This document shows, piece after piece, positions 33,196-43,771 of a stretch of 64,000 nucleotides of DNA. Origin of the DNA: Datura wrightii (taxonomy: Eukaryota > Streptophyta > Magnoliopsida > Solanales > Solanaceae). The position numbers were made by a program, and so were the translations under genes. The DNA lies in the NCBI GenBank assembly GCA_035772735.1, contig JASDFA010000019.1:73074001-73138000 (forward strand). The letters are read 5' to 3'. Under the pieces are notes generated by a model that worked only from the letters and a program-made list of their open reading frames with translations, was not told the origin of the DNA and did not search any database. How positions within the stretch are numbered: position 1 is the first letter of the stretch; every line of letters begins with the position of its first letter.

Positions 33196-33426
33196 GAAAC
33201 AGTGCACTGGCGCGTTGGCTCCGTGTCACGGAGGAAGGGCTCCGCGTTACCCTCCGTGACACGTTGAAGGCAAAATCCGGATTTTTTTAAAATTTCCAGT
33301 AAGCCAACGCGTTGGCTCCGTGTCACGGTGGAGGGGCTCCGCGTTACCCTCCGTGACACGTTGCCTTACATTTGGTGCCGGGTCATACTGGGTTGTCGGG
33401 TGACCCGCGTGTTTTCTTTAAATAAA
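33196..33426 (+). promoter_or_regulatory. Putative internal promoter for ORF2 in element E
   Basis: GC-rich dyads like those upstream of the LTR TATA box recur here (CTCCGTGTCACGGAG at 33219, CTCCGTGTCACGGTG at 33316, CCGTGACACGTTG at 33253 and 33350). A TATA-like TTTAAATAAA lies at 33417-33426. A C-rich leader without any ATG follows, then a splice donor. The same order is present in D. That it starts a separate RNA is inference. Confidence 0.5.
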
Positions 33427-33560
33427 CCCCCAATTTTCGCCCAAATCTCCCCATTCCCTCTCCCTTCCGCGACCAAAACACCCATTTCCCCCTCCCCAAG
33501 CACCGTGCCACGTTACTAGGCAAGGAATTCGTCAAGTTTCTTCAGTTCTTCAATTCAAAG

Positions 33561-34258
33561 GTATGTTTTCATCGTGTCTCTCAAATTTTTGGCGATTTTA
33601 GTCGACTTTGGGCATGCGAGGTGAGATATATCACCCTAAGTAGAAATTTAACATGATGTTGAGTTATTTTTGATTGATATATGTTGGGATTGTTGTAATT
33701 AGCATTTGAACTTGTAGATTATCTAAATAATTCGAATTTGATTGTAAATTTGTATTCTAGGGCATGGGTTGTTGAATTTGACTTGGGTGACTTGATAATT
33801 CGGTAAATTAGATGTCGGGGTGTGTTTGTAAATTGAGATAAGTCGTTGTAAATATTGTATGAATGTTAAGACGACGAATTCTCGAATTTTTGGGAAACTG
33901 CGAAAATTGTGTAAATTGGTTTGATTATTTGGATTCGTTTGTATATAGAATGTTTTTGTCGTTGTTTTTAGTTTTTGTTTTTGTTGCTAAGTGCGATGGT
34001 TGAATTGTTAGCGATAGTAGGATTGGGATTAGCTGTATGAAGTCTGAGTAGTACGCTACCCGTTATGCTGTCGAAATTTTTGTGACCGCACTAAGCATAA
34101 ATTGTATAGTTGTTGTCTTTGGTGTAAATAGAGTTATCCTTGTCGTAGTTCGTAAAAGTAGCTAAGGACTAAGTGTGGGGTAAACGTTGTGTAACCAGAC
34201 CATAGCCGAAGTTAACATGTTTTATCTTGACATTATGCTTGTTCATGTATATTGGCAG
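33561..34258 (+). other. Putative leader intron before ORF2 of element E
   Basis: Donor CAAAG|GTATGTTTTC at 33560/33561 and acceptor TATATTGGCAG|GTACA at 34258/34259, 698 bp, T-rich. The acceptor lies 5 bases before the ORF2 ATG. D has matching sites at the same places (638 bp). Confidence 0.6.
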
Positions 34259-34263
34259 GTACA

Positions 34264-35484
34264 ATGGCGAGTAGGCAGGATAAGGGCAAAGGTGCTTCTA
34301 CCTCAGGCACCGGTAGAAAGCGAATGAGACTGGGCACCGCAGTCCCAGCTGCACCAGCTTTTCCGCGCGGCCAACGCCGCCAATACGGAACAAGGTGGGT
34401 AACCGAGGAAGGGAAGAAGTGGTATGCTAAGCATAAGGAAAGCAAATACTTCCCGGAGGAACATATTGCACGGGAACCACTAGCACAGGAGTTCCCTCGT
34501 ATTGTGCAGAGGATTGAAGCATCTGGGCTCAGCTTTATATTCCAGGAGCCCAAGGAGTGCAACCTACATTTGGTCCGGGAGTTCTATGCAAATTGGAACC
34601 CGGCCATCAGAAGCCACACAATAAAAATCAGAGGGCAGATTGTCACTCTGGAACCCCAGCAATTTAATGCCATCGTTGGAGCGCGGGACACAGACGCTCA
34701 CGTTCTCCGCCAGCTAAACATCACCCCACCGTACGCTGACATCAGACGTACGTTGTGTGGGGCTCGATCCACAGCCCGATGGAGTAGACATAAGGAGAGG
34801 GGTTACCACCAGACTCTGCCTTATTCGCAGATGAACAGGGAGGCCAGGATATGGCTGAAGATTGTATGTTCGTGCTTAATCCCGGGAGTTCACATGACGG
34901 ATGTGACTCGGGACCGTGTCTGCTTGGTGTATGCCCTTATGAAAGGTCTTGAGATTAATGTTGGGGCGGTCATTATATCCGCCATGAAGAGAGCCATACT
35001 ACACCAGGGCCACAGATACGGGTTCGGCGGACTCATCACCACCTTCCTCCGAGGCCTCGATGTCGAGGAAGAAGCCTTGGATTACACCCCGCAGTTGGAG
35101 CGGAGGGCCCTCGATGTGACAAAAACTAAGGCCCCCGACACCACACACGGGCCAGTGCTGACTTTGGGCGAGCGACATGCTCGTGACGATCAGTACATGG
35201 CATGTATGTTCGGCATGCAGATGCTTCAGCTACGGATTGGTGGGAGACCAGCCACCGAGGAAGAATTATGGCAGTTGGAGCTGGATTACCCATTTGGCGA
35301 GAACGCCAGAGCCTTATGCCGAGTGGGACCAGCCTTCATTGAGCCTACTGATGACGATGTCCCTACTGACGAGGAGACACGTCGGGAGGACTCCGATGTG
35401 GAGTCCGATGACGATGATGGAGCTGACTCAGACATGGGCGACGAGGCAGCAGCACTGGACGAAGAAGTCGAATATTTCAACTGA
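34264..35484 (+). CDS. ORF2 of element E: 'putative plant transposon protein' type, intact
   Basis: 406 codons from ATG 34264; an upstream in-frame TTG is not a credible start. The basic N-terminus has RKRMRLG and a GQRRQYGTRW block; a conserved middle has FPRIVQRIEASGLSFIF, IVGARDTDAHVLRQL and MTDVTRDRVCLVYALMKG; the last 50 residues are very acidic (DSDVESDDDDGADSD). I see no signal peptide and no transmembrane stretch, so it is not a typical envelope protein although it sits at the env position. It resembles the domain that databases call 'putative plant transposon protein'. The frame is fully open, unlike D's copy. A nuclear or nucleic-acid role is a guess from charge. Confidence 0.85.
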   Translation: MASRQDKGKGASTSGTGRKRMRLGTAVPAAPAFPRGQRRQYGTRWVTEEGKKWYAKHKESKYFPEEHIAREPLAQEFPRIVQRIEASGLSFIFQEPKECNLHLVREFYANWNPAIRSHTIKIRGQIVTLEPQQFNAIVGARDTDAHVLRQLNITPPYADIRRTLCGARSTARWSRHKERGYHQTLPYSQMNREARIWLKIVCSCLIPGVHMTDVTRDRVCLVYALMKGLEINVGAVIISAMKRAILHQGHRYGFGGLITTFLRGLDVEEEALDYTPQLERRALDVTKTKAPDTTHGPVLTLGERHARDDQYMACMFGMQMLQLRIGGRPATEEELWQLELDYPFGENARALCRVGPAFIEPTDDDVPTDEETRREDSDVESDDDDGADSDMGDEAAALDEEVEYFN

Positions 35485-37354
35485 GCAGGGAGTTCCACCA
35501 CCCAAACTTTTGTGCTTTGTATTTTCGTGAATACTGGGGACAGTGTTCGATTTAACTGTGGGGTGGGGAGTAGATAGGTGCTGGGACTTAGGCTCTAATC
35601 TGCTGTATTCTTTTTCCTTGGTTTGTATGTATGTTTGTGTTTCCCTGTTGTGAACTGATTTGTGTTGTAGCTGTATATTTTTTGTGGTTAATGATGTGTG
35701 TTGTGAAAAGTTATGGTTGTCAAAGTAAATATTTTGTAAATATTTCTGTATATCGAAATGATCGATATTTTTTTCAAAATTTTTGTGAAAATATTTTTCA
35801 CTTATCAAAATATTTTGTAAATATTTTTCCATCGAAATGATCGATGTGTTGCAAAATTTTTCAGTTCTTATTTTTGGGTTTCTTGGAGTTTGTTTTCGGT
35901 TCTTTTACCGAGAATAGTCCCATTAAACCGATGTCATAGTTAGTGATCGTTCCCTATGATGGATGGATGACGACCGTCTTAAGGGAAATGTAGTCGGTAG
36001 GAGTAGGATTTTAATTTGTTTTCAGTTTTTCTTTGGTGGATTGCATCAATGAACCTGTAGTTGCTTTATGGTTGCACAATTTCGTTGCGTGTTGTAACTG
36101 ATGTCCAAAATGCAAAAGGGATTCGTTTGAAAGCATGCAATTTTGTAAATATGTTGAGTTACCTAGGCTGTAGAATTTGATTCGGTGTGATTGAGGCTTA
36201 ATTTTTGAATTCATGCAATTGGCTAATTAAAGAGTCTGTGAATACATCTTGATTCGAGCATGTGTATGTAGTGTGAAGTGAGGTATTGTTATTCCATGCT
36301 ATTGTGAAGTGTCTAGAACTTGCCTGGTGTGTGTACAAAACGAAATGAAGGAGGTGTAGTGTTGGAAAGGATGTAGGCATTTCTTTGTTTTAACCGAGAT
36401 TTTCTATTTTTTCTTTCTTGTCATACTCTACCTTTTTATGTGATTGTATACCCTAGTCAGCCCGTTGAGCCTTTAGCCGTTTCTTTCTTTCTTTTGTCCA
36501 AAATTGTATAAACTAAGCTTTATTCCTTCTTTTCATTAGCTGTAAGAGTCTATACAAAACTCTTAAGCGCTTACGAAGAAAAGAGAATTTTTCCCAAAGT
36601 GTCAAAGAGTGAGAAGAGTGAAAAGAAAAAGAAAAGCAGAGTGAGGAAGGAAAAGATGAGGTTGAAGAGGCACTTGTTATAATGAAATGATGAGGAGGGT
36701 ACATGAAAACCCTTTGTTTGGTGTCAAGTGTGTTTGATGAAATGGGCTGTACGAAAGTAAACCAGCATGAATGAGAGGAAAAGAGAAAAAAAGAAGAAAA
36801 GTTATCCATGAGTCGATGGGAATGTTTTGAAAAGGCGCTTAAGGATGCTAGCGACTGTTATTGGCTAATCCAATATACATACTAGTTCCATAGCTTCCAT
36901 TACAACCCATTAAAGTCCTACATGATCCTACATTGCATTTCTTTATATTAGTGGAGTAATACATTAAGGGCAAGCCTATGGGTCATGACATGATGCATGC
37001 GAATTCTTTTGGGAGAGAGAGTGAAATTAATTTTTATATGCCCCTACTTGAATGTTTGTGTGTTGCATGAACATAAAGGGGAAGCTTCTCTTGAGTTGTG
37101 AGGTCACATGCTTGATGAAAGATTGATTTTCGTGTCGGATTTCTTGATTAGCTAATGTGCATGAGTTTGCCGATCTCGAGAGTCAATTCTTAAAGTCTAG
37201 GAAGTCTTGATGTATGAAAGGTCATTTCATTGTAAGACCATGCATGTTTTCTTGATGATTTGCAAAAAAATTGAATAATCGGTATGACCGTAGCGTAAAT
37301 TGTCGCATCATAGTGACAAAGGTTGCGATGTAATTTGCATGAGCTTTGTATGTG
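35485..37354 (+). other. 3' non-coding region of element E
   Basis: About 1.9 kb without a real gene. Contains repeated 'atattttgtaaatatttt' words at 35730-35830, the modules GATGGATGGATGACGACCG (from 35958) and GTCTAGAACTTGCCTGGTGT (from 36311), and 'aagggcaagcctatgggtc' at 36967, all shared with B, D and F. Confidence 0.7.
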
Positions 37355-37392
37355 TTGTTCGAGGACGAACAAGGATTTAAGTGTGGGGTAAG
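37355..37392 (+). other. Pre-PPT hairpin and polypurine tract of E
   Basis: TTGTTCG-AGGA-CGAACAA (37355-37372, 7-bp stem), then AAGTGTGGGGTAAG to the LTR edge. Confidence 0.8.
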
Positions 37393-38844
37393 TGATCTTG
37401 GGCAGATTTATATGCCCAAGTGATACTCAAATGTATCATTTTTGCCTTGTTTGTTGTGCAATGTGTATATATTCTCATGTAGTTGGTAATAAAATGTGAA
37501 TTTATACTAACCAACATGATTAGCATTTGTTTTGCAGGTAAATATGATTTTTAGGAGATAAAATGCGTGTTGGAACAATATCGGAGTTGGACTCGGATGC
37601 GAGCGTGGAAAAGACATTGGAATGCACAAAGTATAGGGGCTCCGCGATGGAGCCGTGCCACGCTACCATCGCGGAGGCACACTGCTTGGAGAGGAAATTA
37701 AATGGCAAATTCCAGTGTGGCCTCGCAACAGCTCCGTGGCACGGAGATAGGCCTCCGCGTTGGCCTCCGTGCCACGTTGAGGCTAATTTACCAGACCTTG
37801 GAAATTCCAGTGAAGGTCCGCGTCCACGCCGTGTCACGGAGGCAGTGCTCCGCGTTGGCCTCCGTGACACGTTGCTTGTTATTCCGGGAAAAATTTCCCA
37901 CTAGTATAAATAGCACACTTAGGTTTATTTTAATTAGTTTTTAGTTTTTAGACTGAGTTCAGACTTGGTGGAGCTAGGACGTGGGTTAGCAGCAGTTGAG
38001 GGACGAAAAAGCTAAGAGATTTCTTCTCTTCCTTTCTTCTTTCAATCAATTGTATGTATGATTTACACTTGTTTTAGGATAATCAATCCACAAATGAGTG
38101 GCTAATTCTCTTCCTTGCTAAGGTTTTGAACATGTGTAGTGAATTTTGATTGTAAATGATATGGTTTTCTTCTTCTTCTTTCATGTTGTTCTATTAATTC
38201 TTGTTCTCACTGCATTACTGCTTGGCCGACATTAATGTACATCTAAAAAGTCCAATTTCACTCGAGAGAGCAAGAAATTGGAAAGTTGTGAATTAATAGG
38301 GTATTGTTCTTAACTTGATTTGGGAAAATTGGGTTTTGATGTGCTTTCCAGATAGAAATATACTTGAAAGCCGTATTAGTCAATTTAGGAACCGGAATTG
38401 TATTGCTAGGTCGTAAATTGCATTTGATCACAGAAATGTAGACGAATGGTTTATGATTCTTAAGTGAAATTAAATACGAGAGTTTTAATTTCTAGGCTAC
38501 TGTTCTTGGCTAGCAACATGAAGAAGAGATTAACCAAATTATTATCATAATCGAATTCATTACTTGTTCTTAACCTTGGTATGCTCATATCCATAGTTTA
38601 AATTCACAGTAAATAATTGTTAATAGTTTTAGTATATATATAATTTATAAACAAAAACTTATTTAACTGTTGGTTACGTTGTTGTTAGCATAATTAGAAG
38701 TAAGATAAGAATATAGTGTACTTAAGCAATTTTCACTTATCCTGAGTCTCCTTGGATCGATACTTGGCTTACTTAGCCACTTTATTACTTGTTTGACCAC
38801 GTGCACTTGCGTGTCGGTTTAGATACCCAACGAACCACCGAACA
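37393..38844 (+). repeat. 3' LTR of element E
   Basis: 1452 bp, same length as the 5' copy. TATA box at 37905-37912. Differences from the 5' LTR are mostly transitions. Confidence 0.95.
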
Positions 38845-39542
38845 TGCTCCACTCAAGACATATTCATAAACTCTTCAATCAGCCAATTACAAGAATTCAC
38901 TATTAAGCCTCGATCACACCGAATCGAACTCTATGGCCTAGGTATCTCAACGTGTTTATGCATTTTCATTCTTTCATACGAATCACCTTTGCAACTAATA
39001 TCATGTACAACACGTAACGAGAATTCCGAACCATGAAGTAGCGACACGTTTGGGAAACAAACCAAAGAAATAAAATAAATAAAAACTACTCATATCGACT
39101 ACATTTTCCTTAACATGGTCATCATCCATCCATCATAGGGAACGGTCACTAATTACGACTTCGGTTCAATGGGACTATTCTCGGTAAAAGCACTGAAAAC
39201 AAAGGCCCAAAACCCAAAATAAAGGAAATTTAACGAAAAATTTTAAAAATTTTGATAATTTCAATAGTAAACAAAAATATTTACACAACAACCATTCAAC
39301 AACAGCTCACACAACACAAAACAGCTTAACATTCATTACAACACCACTTAATTACAGAACACATCACACAGAGTCACAGGGTCACATTTTCCACAGGCAT
39401 AACAACACAACACATCCACATAAACAAAAAAACAATGAAACAGCTAGCACCTAACTACTCCCACCCCACACTTAAACCGAACACTGTCCCTAGTGCTTAC
39501 AAAATTCAACACATCACAAAGGTGGGTGGTGAAACTCCCTGA
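38845..39542 (-). other. 3' non-coding region of D, proximal part
   Basis: Begins with the TGCTC duplication of E. The module complementary to GATGGATGGATGATGACCA lies at 39109-39134. 'ccccacacttaaaccgaacactgtcc' (39467-39492) mirrors sequence after ORF2 in E (35533-35565). No gene. Confidence 0.7.
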
Positions 39543-40760
39543 TTAATCGAAGTATTCAACTTCTTCATCGGGTGTCGTTGCCTCGTCTCCCATATCTGAA
39601 TTGCCCCCGCTGTCCTCATCTGACTCAACATCTGAGTCCTCACAGCGGGTCTCCTCATCGGTGGGGACATCATCATCTACCGGCTCCACAAATGTTGGCC
39701 CCACTCTGCATAGAGCCCGAGCATTTTCTCCAAAGTGGTAATCCAAGTCAAGCTGCCAAAGCTCATCTTTTGTTGCTGGCCTCCCACCAATGCGCAACTG
39801 CAGCATCTTCATCCCGTACATGCGGGCCATATACTGATCATCCCGAGCATATCGCTAGGCTAGTGTGAGAACAGGCCCATGAGTAGTGTCAGGTGCCTTG
39901 GTTTTGGTAACATCCAAGGCACGCCTGTCAATCTGTGGGATGTAATCTAGGGCCTCCTTCTCGATATCATGGCCCCTCAGGAACGTGGTAAGCAAACCAC
40001 CGAACCCATACCTGTGCCCTTGATGCAAGCGGGCTCTCTTCATGGCGGAGATGATCACCGCCCCAACATTTATCTCAAGCCCTTTCATCAGGGCATACAC
40101 CAAGCACACTCGATCCCAAGTAACATCTGTCATGTGCACCCCCGGATGAGGCAGGAACATACAATTTTTAGCCAGATCCTGGCTTCCCTGTTCATCTGAG
40201 AGTAGGGCAGTGTCTGATGGTAGCCCCTCTCTTTGTGCCTGCTCCACCGTGCTGTCGAACGGGCTCCACATAGCGTGCGTCTGATGTTCGCATAAGGTGG
40301 AGTTATGTTTACCTGCCAGAGTACATGCGCATCTGTGTCCCGCGCCCCCAATATGACATTCAAGTGATGGGCTCAAACGTGACAACCTGCCCTCTTATTT
40401 TGACGGTGTGACTGCGGAGGATCGGGTTTCAGTTGGCATAGAACTCCCGAATCATATGGAGATTGCACTCCTTGGGCTCTTCAAAGATGAAGTTTAGCCC
40501 GACAGTGTCAATCCGGTGTACGATCCTCGGGAATTCCTGTGCTAGCAGCTCCCTTGATATATGCTCTTCTAGGAAGTATTTGGTTTCTTTTTGTTTTGCA
40601 TACCATTTCTTCCCTTCGTCAGTGACCCATCGGGTTCCGTATTGTCGGCGTTGGCCTCTTGGAACCACTGGTGCTGCTGGAATTGCTGTTCCCAATCTTA
40701 TTCTTTTTCTACCGGCGCCCGATGTGGATGCGCCCTTTCCTTGTCTTGTCTTCCCGACAT
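39543..40760 (-). pseudogene. ORF2 of element D, broken
   Basis: Homologous to the E ORF2 along its length: RQYGTRWVTDEGKKWYAK, FPRIVHRIDTVGLNFIFEE, MTDVTWDRVCLVYALMKG, and an acidic tail DSDVESDEDSGGNSD. The ATG at 40760 is followed within about 25 bases by a 2-base loss, then a stop for Trp (YAN-stop-NP) at about 40430 and further slips near 40370 and 40140. It lies downstream of integrase, the usual env-like site in Athila elements. Confidence 0.88.
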
Positions 40761-40765
40761 TGTTC

Positions 40766-41403
40766 CTGCACATATAACCATACAATCCAAATGTTATTCA
40801 AATCATAACTAGCTACGACTAAGGTTGGGTTTAATTGAATCACCCCACACTTAGTCTTTAGCTGCAATTAAAACACTTCAGCAAGACATTCATGATTTCA
40901 CATTCTTTACATTCAAAATTCTTAGTGCCTTCATATAATTTGATGGAATAATTACTATGTACTACTCAGACTTCGTACAATGAATAACAATATCGCCATC
41001 GATTCCATTATATCATCATAACACTTAGTGAAATATTTTTTCTCAACAACCTATACAATTCACCAATTTCATTTTTCCGAAATTCCCTTGTCTACTTAGC
41101 ATATTCAACATTAATCACAACATAATTCACATCACCCAACATGCACAACCCAATTGTTTTTCACATTTCAAACAAATTTAGTCTTCTTCCTATTCAAATT
41201 CCAACCCTAGCTACCAATTTCACACAAATTCACTAAAACATGCATTCATCGAGTTCATATACTCACAACTATACTATGAACATCAATCAATCATAAACTT
41301 AAATGAATTGAAGCTTAATTTTCACTTAGGGCAAGTTTCAATCACTACCCATGCTCAAGAATTGAAAATTCAAGCTAAAATGAGGTCAAGTTCAAGAACA
41401 TAC
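40766..41403 (-). other. Putative leader intron before ORF2 of element D
   Basis: Minus strand: donor ATTAAAG|GTATGTTC at 41404/41403, acceptor TATATGTGCAG|GAACA ending at 40766, 5 bases before the ATG. Same exon-intron design as in E, though the intron bodies have diverged. Confidence 0.6.
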
Positions 41404-41536
41404 CTTTAATCCGATGAAATTGAAGAAAACTTGAAGAAAATCGATGCCTAGGTTCGTGTCACATTGGGGGAGGAGGGAATTTGGGGTTTCGGTCGTGGAG
41501 GGAATGGAAAATGAGGAAACAATTAAGGGGATTTGG

Positions 41537-41770
41537 GGTTTTAAAAGTATTTTTCACGCGGGTTACTCGGCGATCCGGTGTGACCCGATGCGAAATAACA
41601 CTCAACGTGTCACGGAGAGTAACGCGGAGCACCCCCTCCATGACACGGAGCCATCGCGCCCCTGTTCTAGAATTTTTAAAAATTTCGGAATAGGCTTCAA
41701 CGTGTCACAGAGGGTAACGTGGAGCACCTCCTCTGTGACACGGAGCCAACGCGTAGGCTCACTGTCTTGC
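41537..41770 (-). promoter_or_regulatory. Putative internal promoter for ORF2 in element D
   Basis: Minus strand: GC-rich words CTCCGTGACACGTTG recur (near 41600 and 41700), then a TATA-like CTTTTAAAA at 41547-41539, then a C-rich leader. Placement matches E. Confidence 0.45.
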
Positions 41771-41971
41771 CACGTTTTATTTTTCTCACCTCGATTTTTT
41801 TTCCTTTGACCTTCTTTGCATTTATGCCCTCCGTTCCACCTAAAAATCATTTCACAACAAGAAATTGGTTAGAATTTATAGGTTTCAATGCAATAATAAT
41901 TTTTTCCCATTTATTTTTTCTTTTTGTCTTTATTTTTCTCAACTAATTCTACTCATCTATTACAACAATTT

Positions 41972-42020
41972 CACGGGTTGCCTCCCGTGCAGCGCCTGGT
42001 TTACCATCGCAGCTCGACGT
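41972..42020 (-). ncRNA. Tandem-hairpin motif, copy in element D
   Basis: Minus strand. Hairpin 1: CGTCG with CGATG (one G-U pair) around AGCTG (42019-42005). Hairpin 2: CACGGG with CCCGTG, perfect, around AGGCAA (41989-41972). Starts 9 bases after the integrase stop codon. Confidence 0.65.
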
Positions 42021-42029
42021 CATTTCCGC

Positions 42030-43313
42030 TCAATCATCCTCTAGAGTGATGGATGTCTTCTCTCGAGTAACGTCCTCACCCCAGTAATGCTTACAACGCT
42101 GCCCATTAACCAAGAATGTGGCACTTCGATCTTCTTGCCACAACTCCATTGCCCTGTGCGGGGTCATTCTCACTACCTCAAATGACCCTGACCATTTGGA
42201 CCGCAATTTTCTTGGAAATAGCCTCAATCTTGAATTGAAAAGAAACACTTTCTGCCATGGCTCGAATATCTGATGCACTATATGCTTATCGTGCCACCTC
42301 TTTGTTTTCTCTTTGTAGCACTTGGCACTTTCATAAGCATGCCAACGAAACTCATCAAGTTTGCTGAGTTGCATCAGCCTCTTGTTACCCGCTAGCTCTA
42401 GATCCATGTTCAATTTCCTCACAGCCTAGAAAGCTCGGTGTTCTAGCTCCACCGGCAGATGACACGCCTTTCTATAGACCAATCTGTACGGAGAAGTCCC
42501 AATTGGTGTCTTGTAAGCAATTTTATAAGCCCACAACGCATCGTCGAGTTTGCTTGACCAATCACTACGTTGTGCATTCACTTTTTTCTGGAGAATCTGC
42601 TTCACTTCTCTGTTCGACACCTCCACTTGCCCACTAGTTTGGGGATGATATGTTGTTGCCACCTTGTGGCGCACCCCATACGTAGCTAGCAAGTTCTTGA
42701 AACTTGCATTTACAAAATGAGCCCCTCCATCACTGATAATGGCTCAGGGTGTCCCGAACCTGGTGAAAATATGCTTTTTCAAAAATTTTGTTACCACCTT
42801 GTTGTCATTCTTGGGGCAAGCTGTTGCTTCAACCCACTTTGATACATAATCAATGGCCACCAAGATGTAACGATTACCAAATGATGGTGGGAACGGGCCC
42901 ATGAAATCAATACCCCATACATCAAAGATCTCCACTTCTAATATACGCTCCAGCGGCATCTCTTGCCTCCTACCAATTGTGCCTGTCCTTTGACATCTAT
43001 CACACATTTTTACGTATGCCATAGAGTCTTTAAATAGTGTAGGCCAAAAGAAACCTGACTGTAGTACCTTGTGCGCTGTCCGCTCGCCTCCGTGGTGTCC
43101 TCCATATAATGAAGAGTGACAACTCCTCAAAACTTCTGCAATCTGGCTCTCCGGGATGCATCTTCTCATAACCTGATCCGGTCCCTGCTTAAACAAGTAC
43201 GGCTCATCCCAAATAAAATACCGGCAATCATGCCTCAATTTTTTTCTTTGTGAGCCGTAGCCTCCAGTGGATAGACTCCACTCACTAGCAAATTCACTAT
43301 TTCTGCATACCAA
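42030..43313 (-). pseudogene. Integrase of element D, catalytic residues kept
   Basis: The zinc region reads HSSLYGGHHGGERTAHKVL, then MCDRCQRTG. The catalytic triad is intact: GIDFMGPFP (Asp), ISDGGAHF (Asp) and QVEVSNREVKQIL (Glu). The C-terminal part is WSGSFEVVRMTPHRAMELW, ending with a stop at 42030. Two stops (at about 42742, TGG-like to TGA/TAG, and 42425) and a frame slip near 43260 break the polyprotein. It catalyses cDNA insertion in living relatives; no chromodomain is seen, as expected for Athila. Confidence 0.93.
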
Positions 43314-43771
43314 AGGATCTCAACTTCCCTTATTGCCAAGAGCTGCTCATCCGGGAACTCCTCTTTGATGTTGTCACCTTCCTTCATATGCGACCAGCTT
43401 TCAAATCGCGATAGGTGATCTGCCACTTGATTCTCGCTCCCTTTTCTATCCTTAATCTCTAGGTCAAACTCTTGCAACAACAAGATCCATCTGATCAGCA
43501 TGGGCTTTGCATCCTTCTTGTTAAACAGACACTGAATCGCTGCATGATCTGTGTACACCACTACTCTAGAACCCACCAAATAGGACCTGAATTTGTCAAA
43601 CGCAAATACCAATGCTAGCATCTCCTTTTCTGTGACTGTATGATTAACTTGGGCAACGTCCAGTGTTTTGCTTGCATAATGAATAAAATGAAAAATTCTA
43701 TTCCTCCGCTGCCCCAATACAGCTCCCACAGCAACATCGCTCGCATCACACATCAGTTCAAACGGTTGTTC
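43250..43771 (-). pseudogene. RNase H of element D
   Basis: Keeps the catalytic acids: FELMCDASDVAVGAVLG (Asp; starts after a stop at 43769), TVTEKEMLALVFAFDKF (Glu), VVVYTDHAAIQCLF (Asp) and NQVADHLSRFE (Asp). It is only separated from RT by one stop where relatives have Trp (PN-stop-EQPF). Confidence 0.9.

Larger units (their letters stand above)
30352..38844 (+). mobile_element. Element E: non-autonomous Athila-related LTR element carrying ORF1 and ORF2
   Basis: 8493 bp with LTRs of 1452 bp each, about 20 mismatches between them by eye, and a perfect five-base target duplication. It has a perfect tRNA-Asp primer site and a leader like D's. No gag, protease, RT or integrase is present. It encodes ORF1 (31972-32790, prematurely stopped) and an intact ORF2 (34264-35484). 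Its 5' part matches F and its 3' part matches D, so it may be a recombinant. Probably moved by proteins from a D-like helper. Confidence 0.95.

Noticed and set aside
34252..34263. Upstream extension of ORF2 from a TTG
   Set aside because: TTG is not a usual plant start, and the four codons span the predicted splice acceptor; ATG 34264 is preferred.
34233..34562. 109-codon antisense ORF over the start of ORF2
   Set aside because: Shadow of the ORF2 codons; a matching shadow in D (40463-40777) exists only because ORF2 is conserved.
34264..35484. Retroviral envelope gene
   Set aside because: Position fits, but there is no signal peptide, no membrane segment and no cysteine-rich ectodomain.
35428..35832. 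134-codon antisense ORF over the end of ORF2 in element E
   Set aside because: It is the complement of the acidic repeat and AT-rich tail; no family resemblance, and it is not kept in D.
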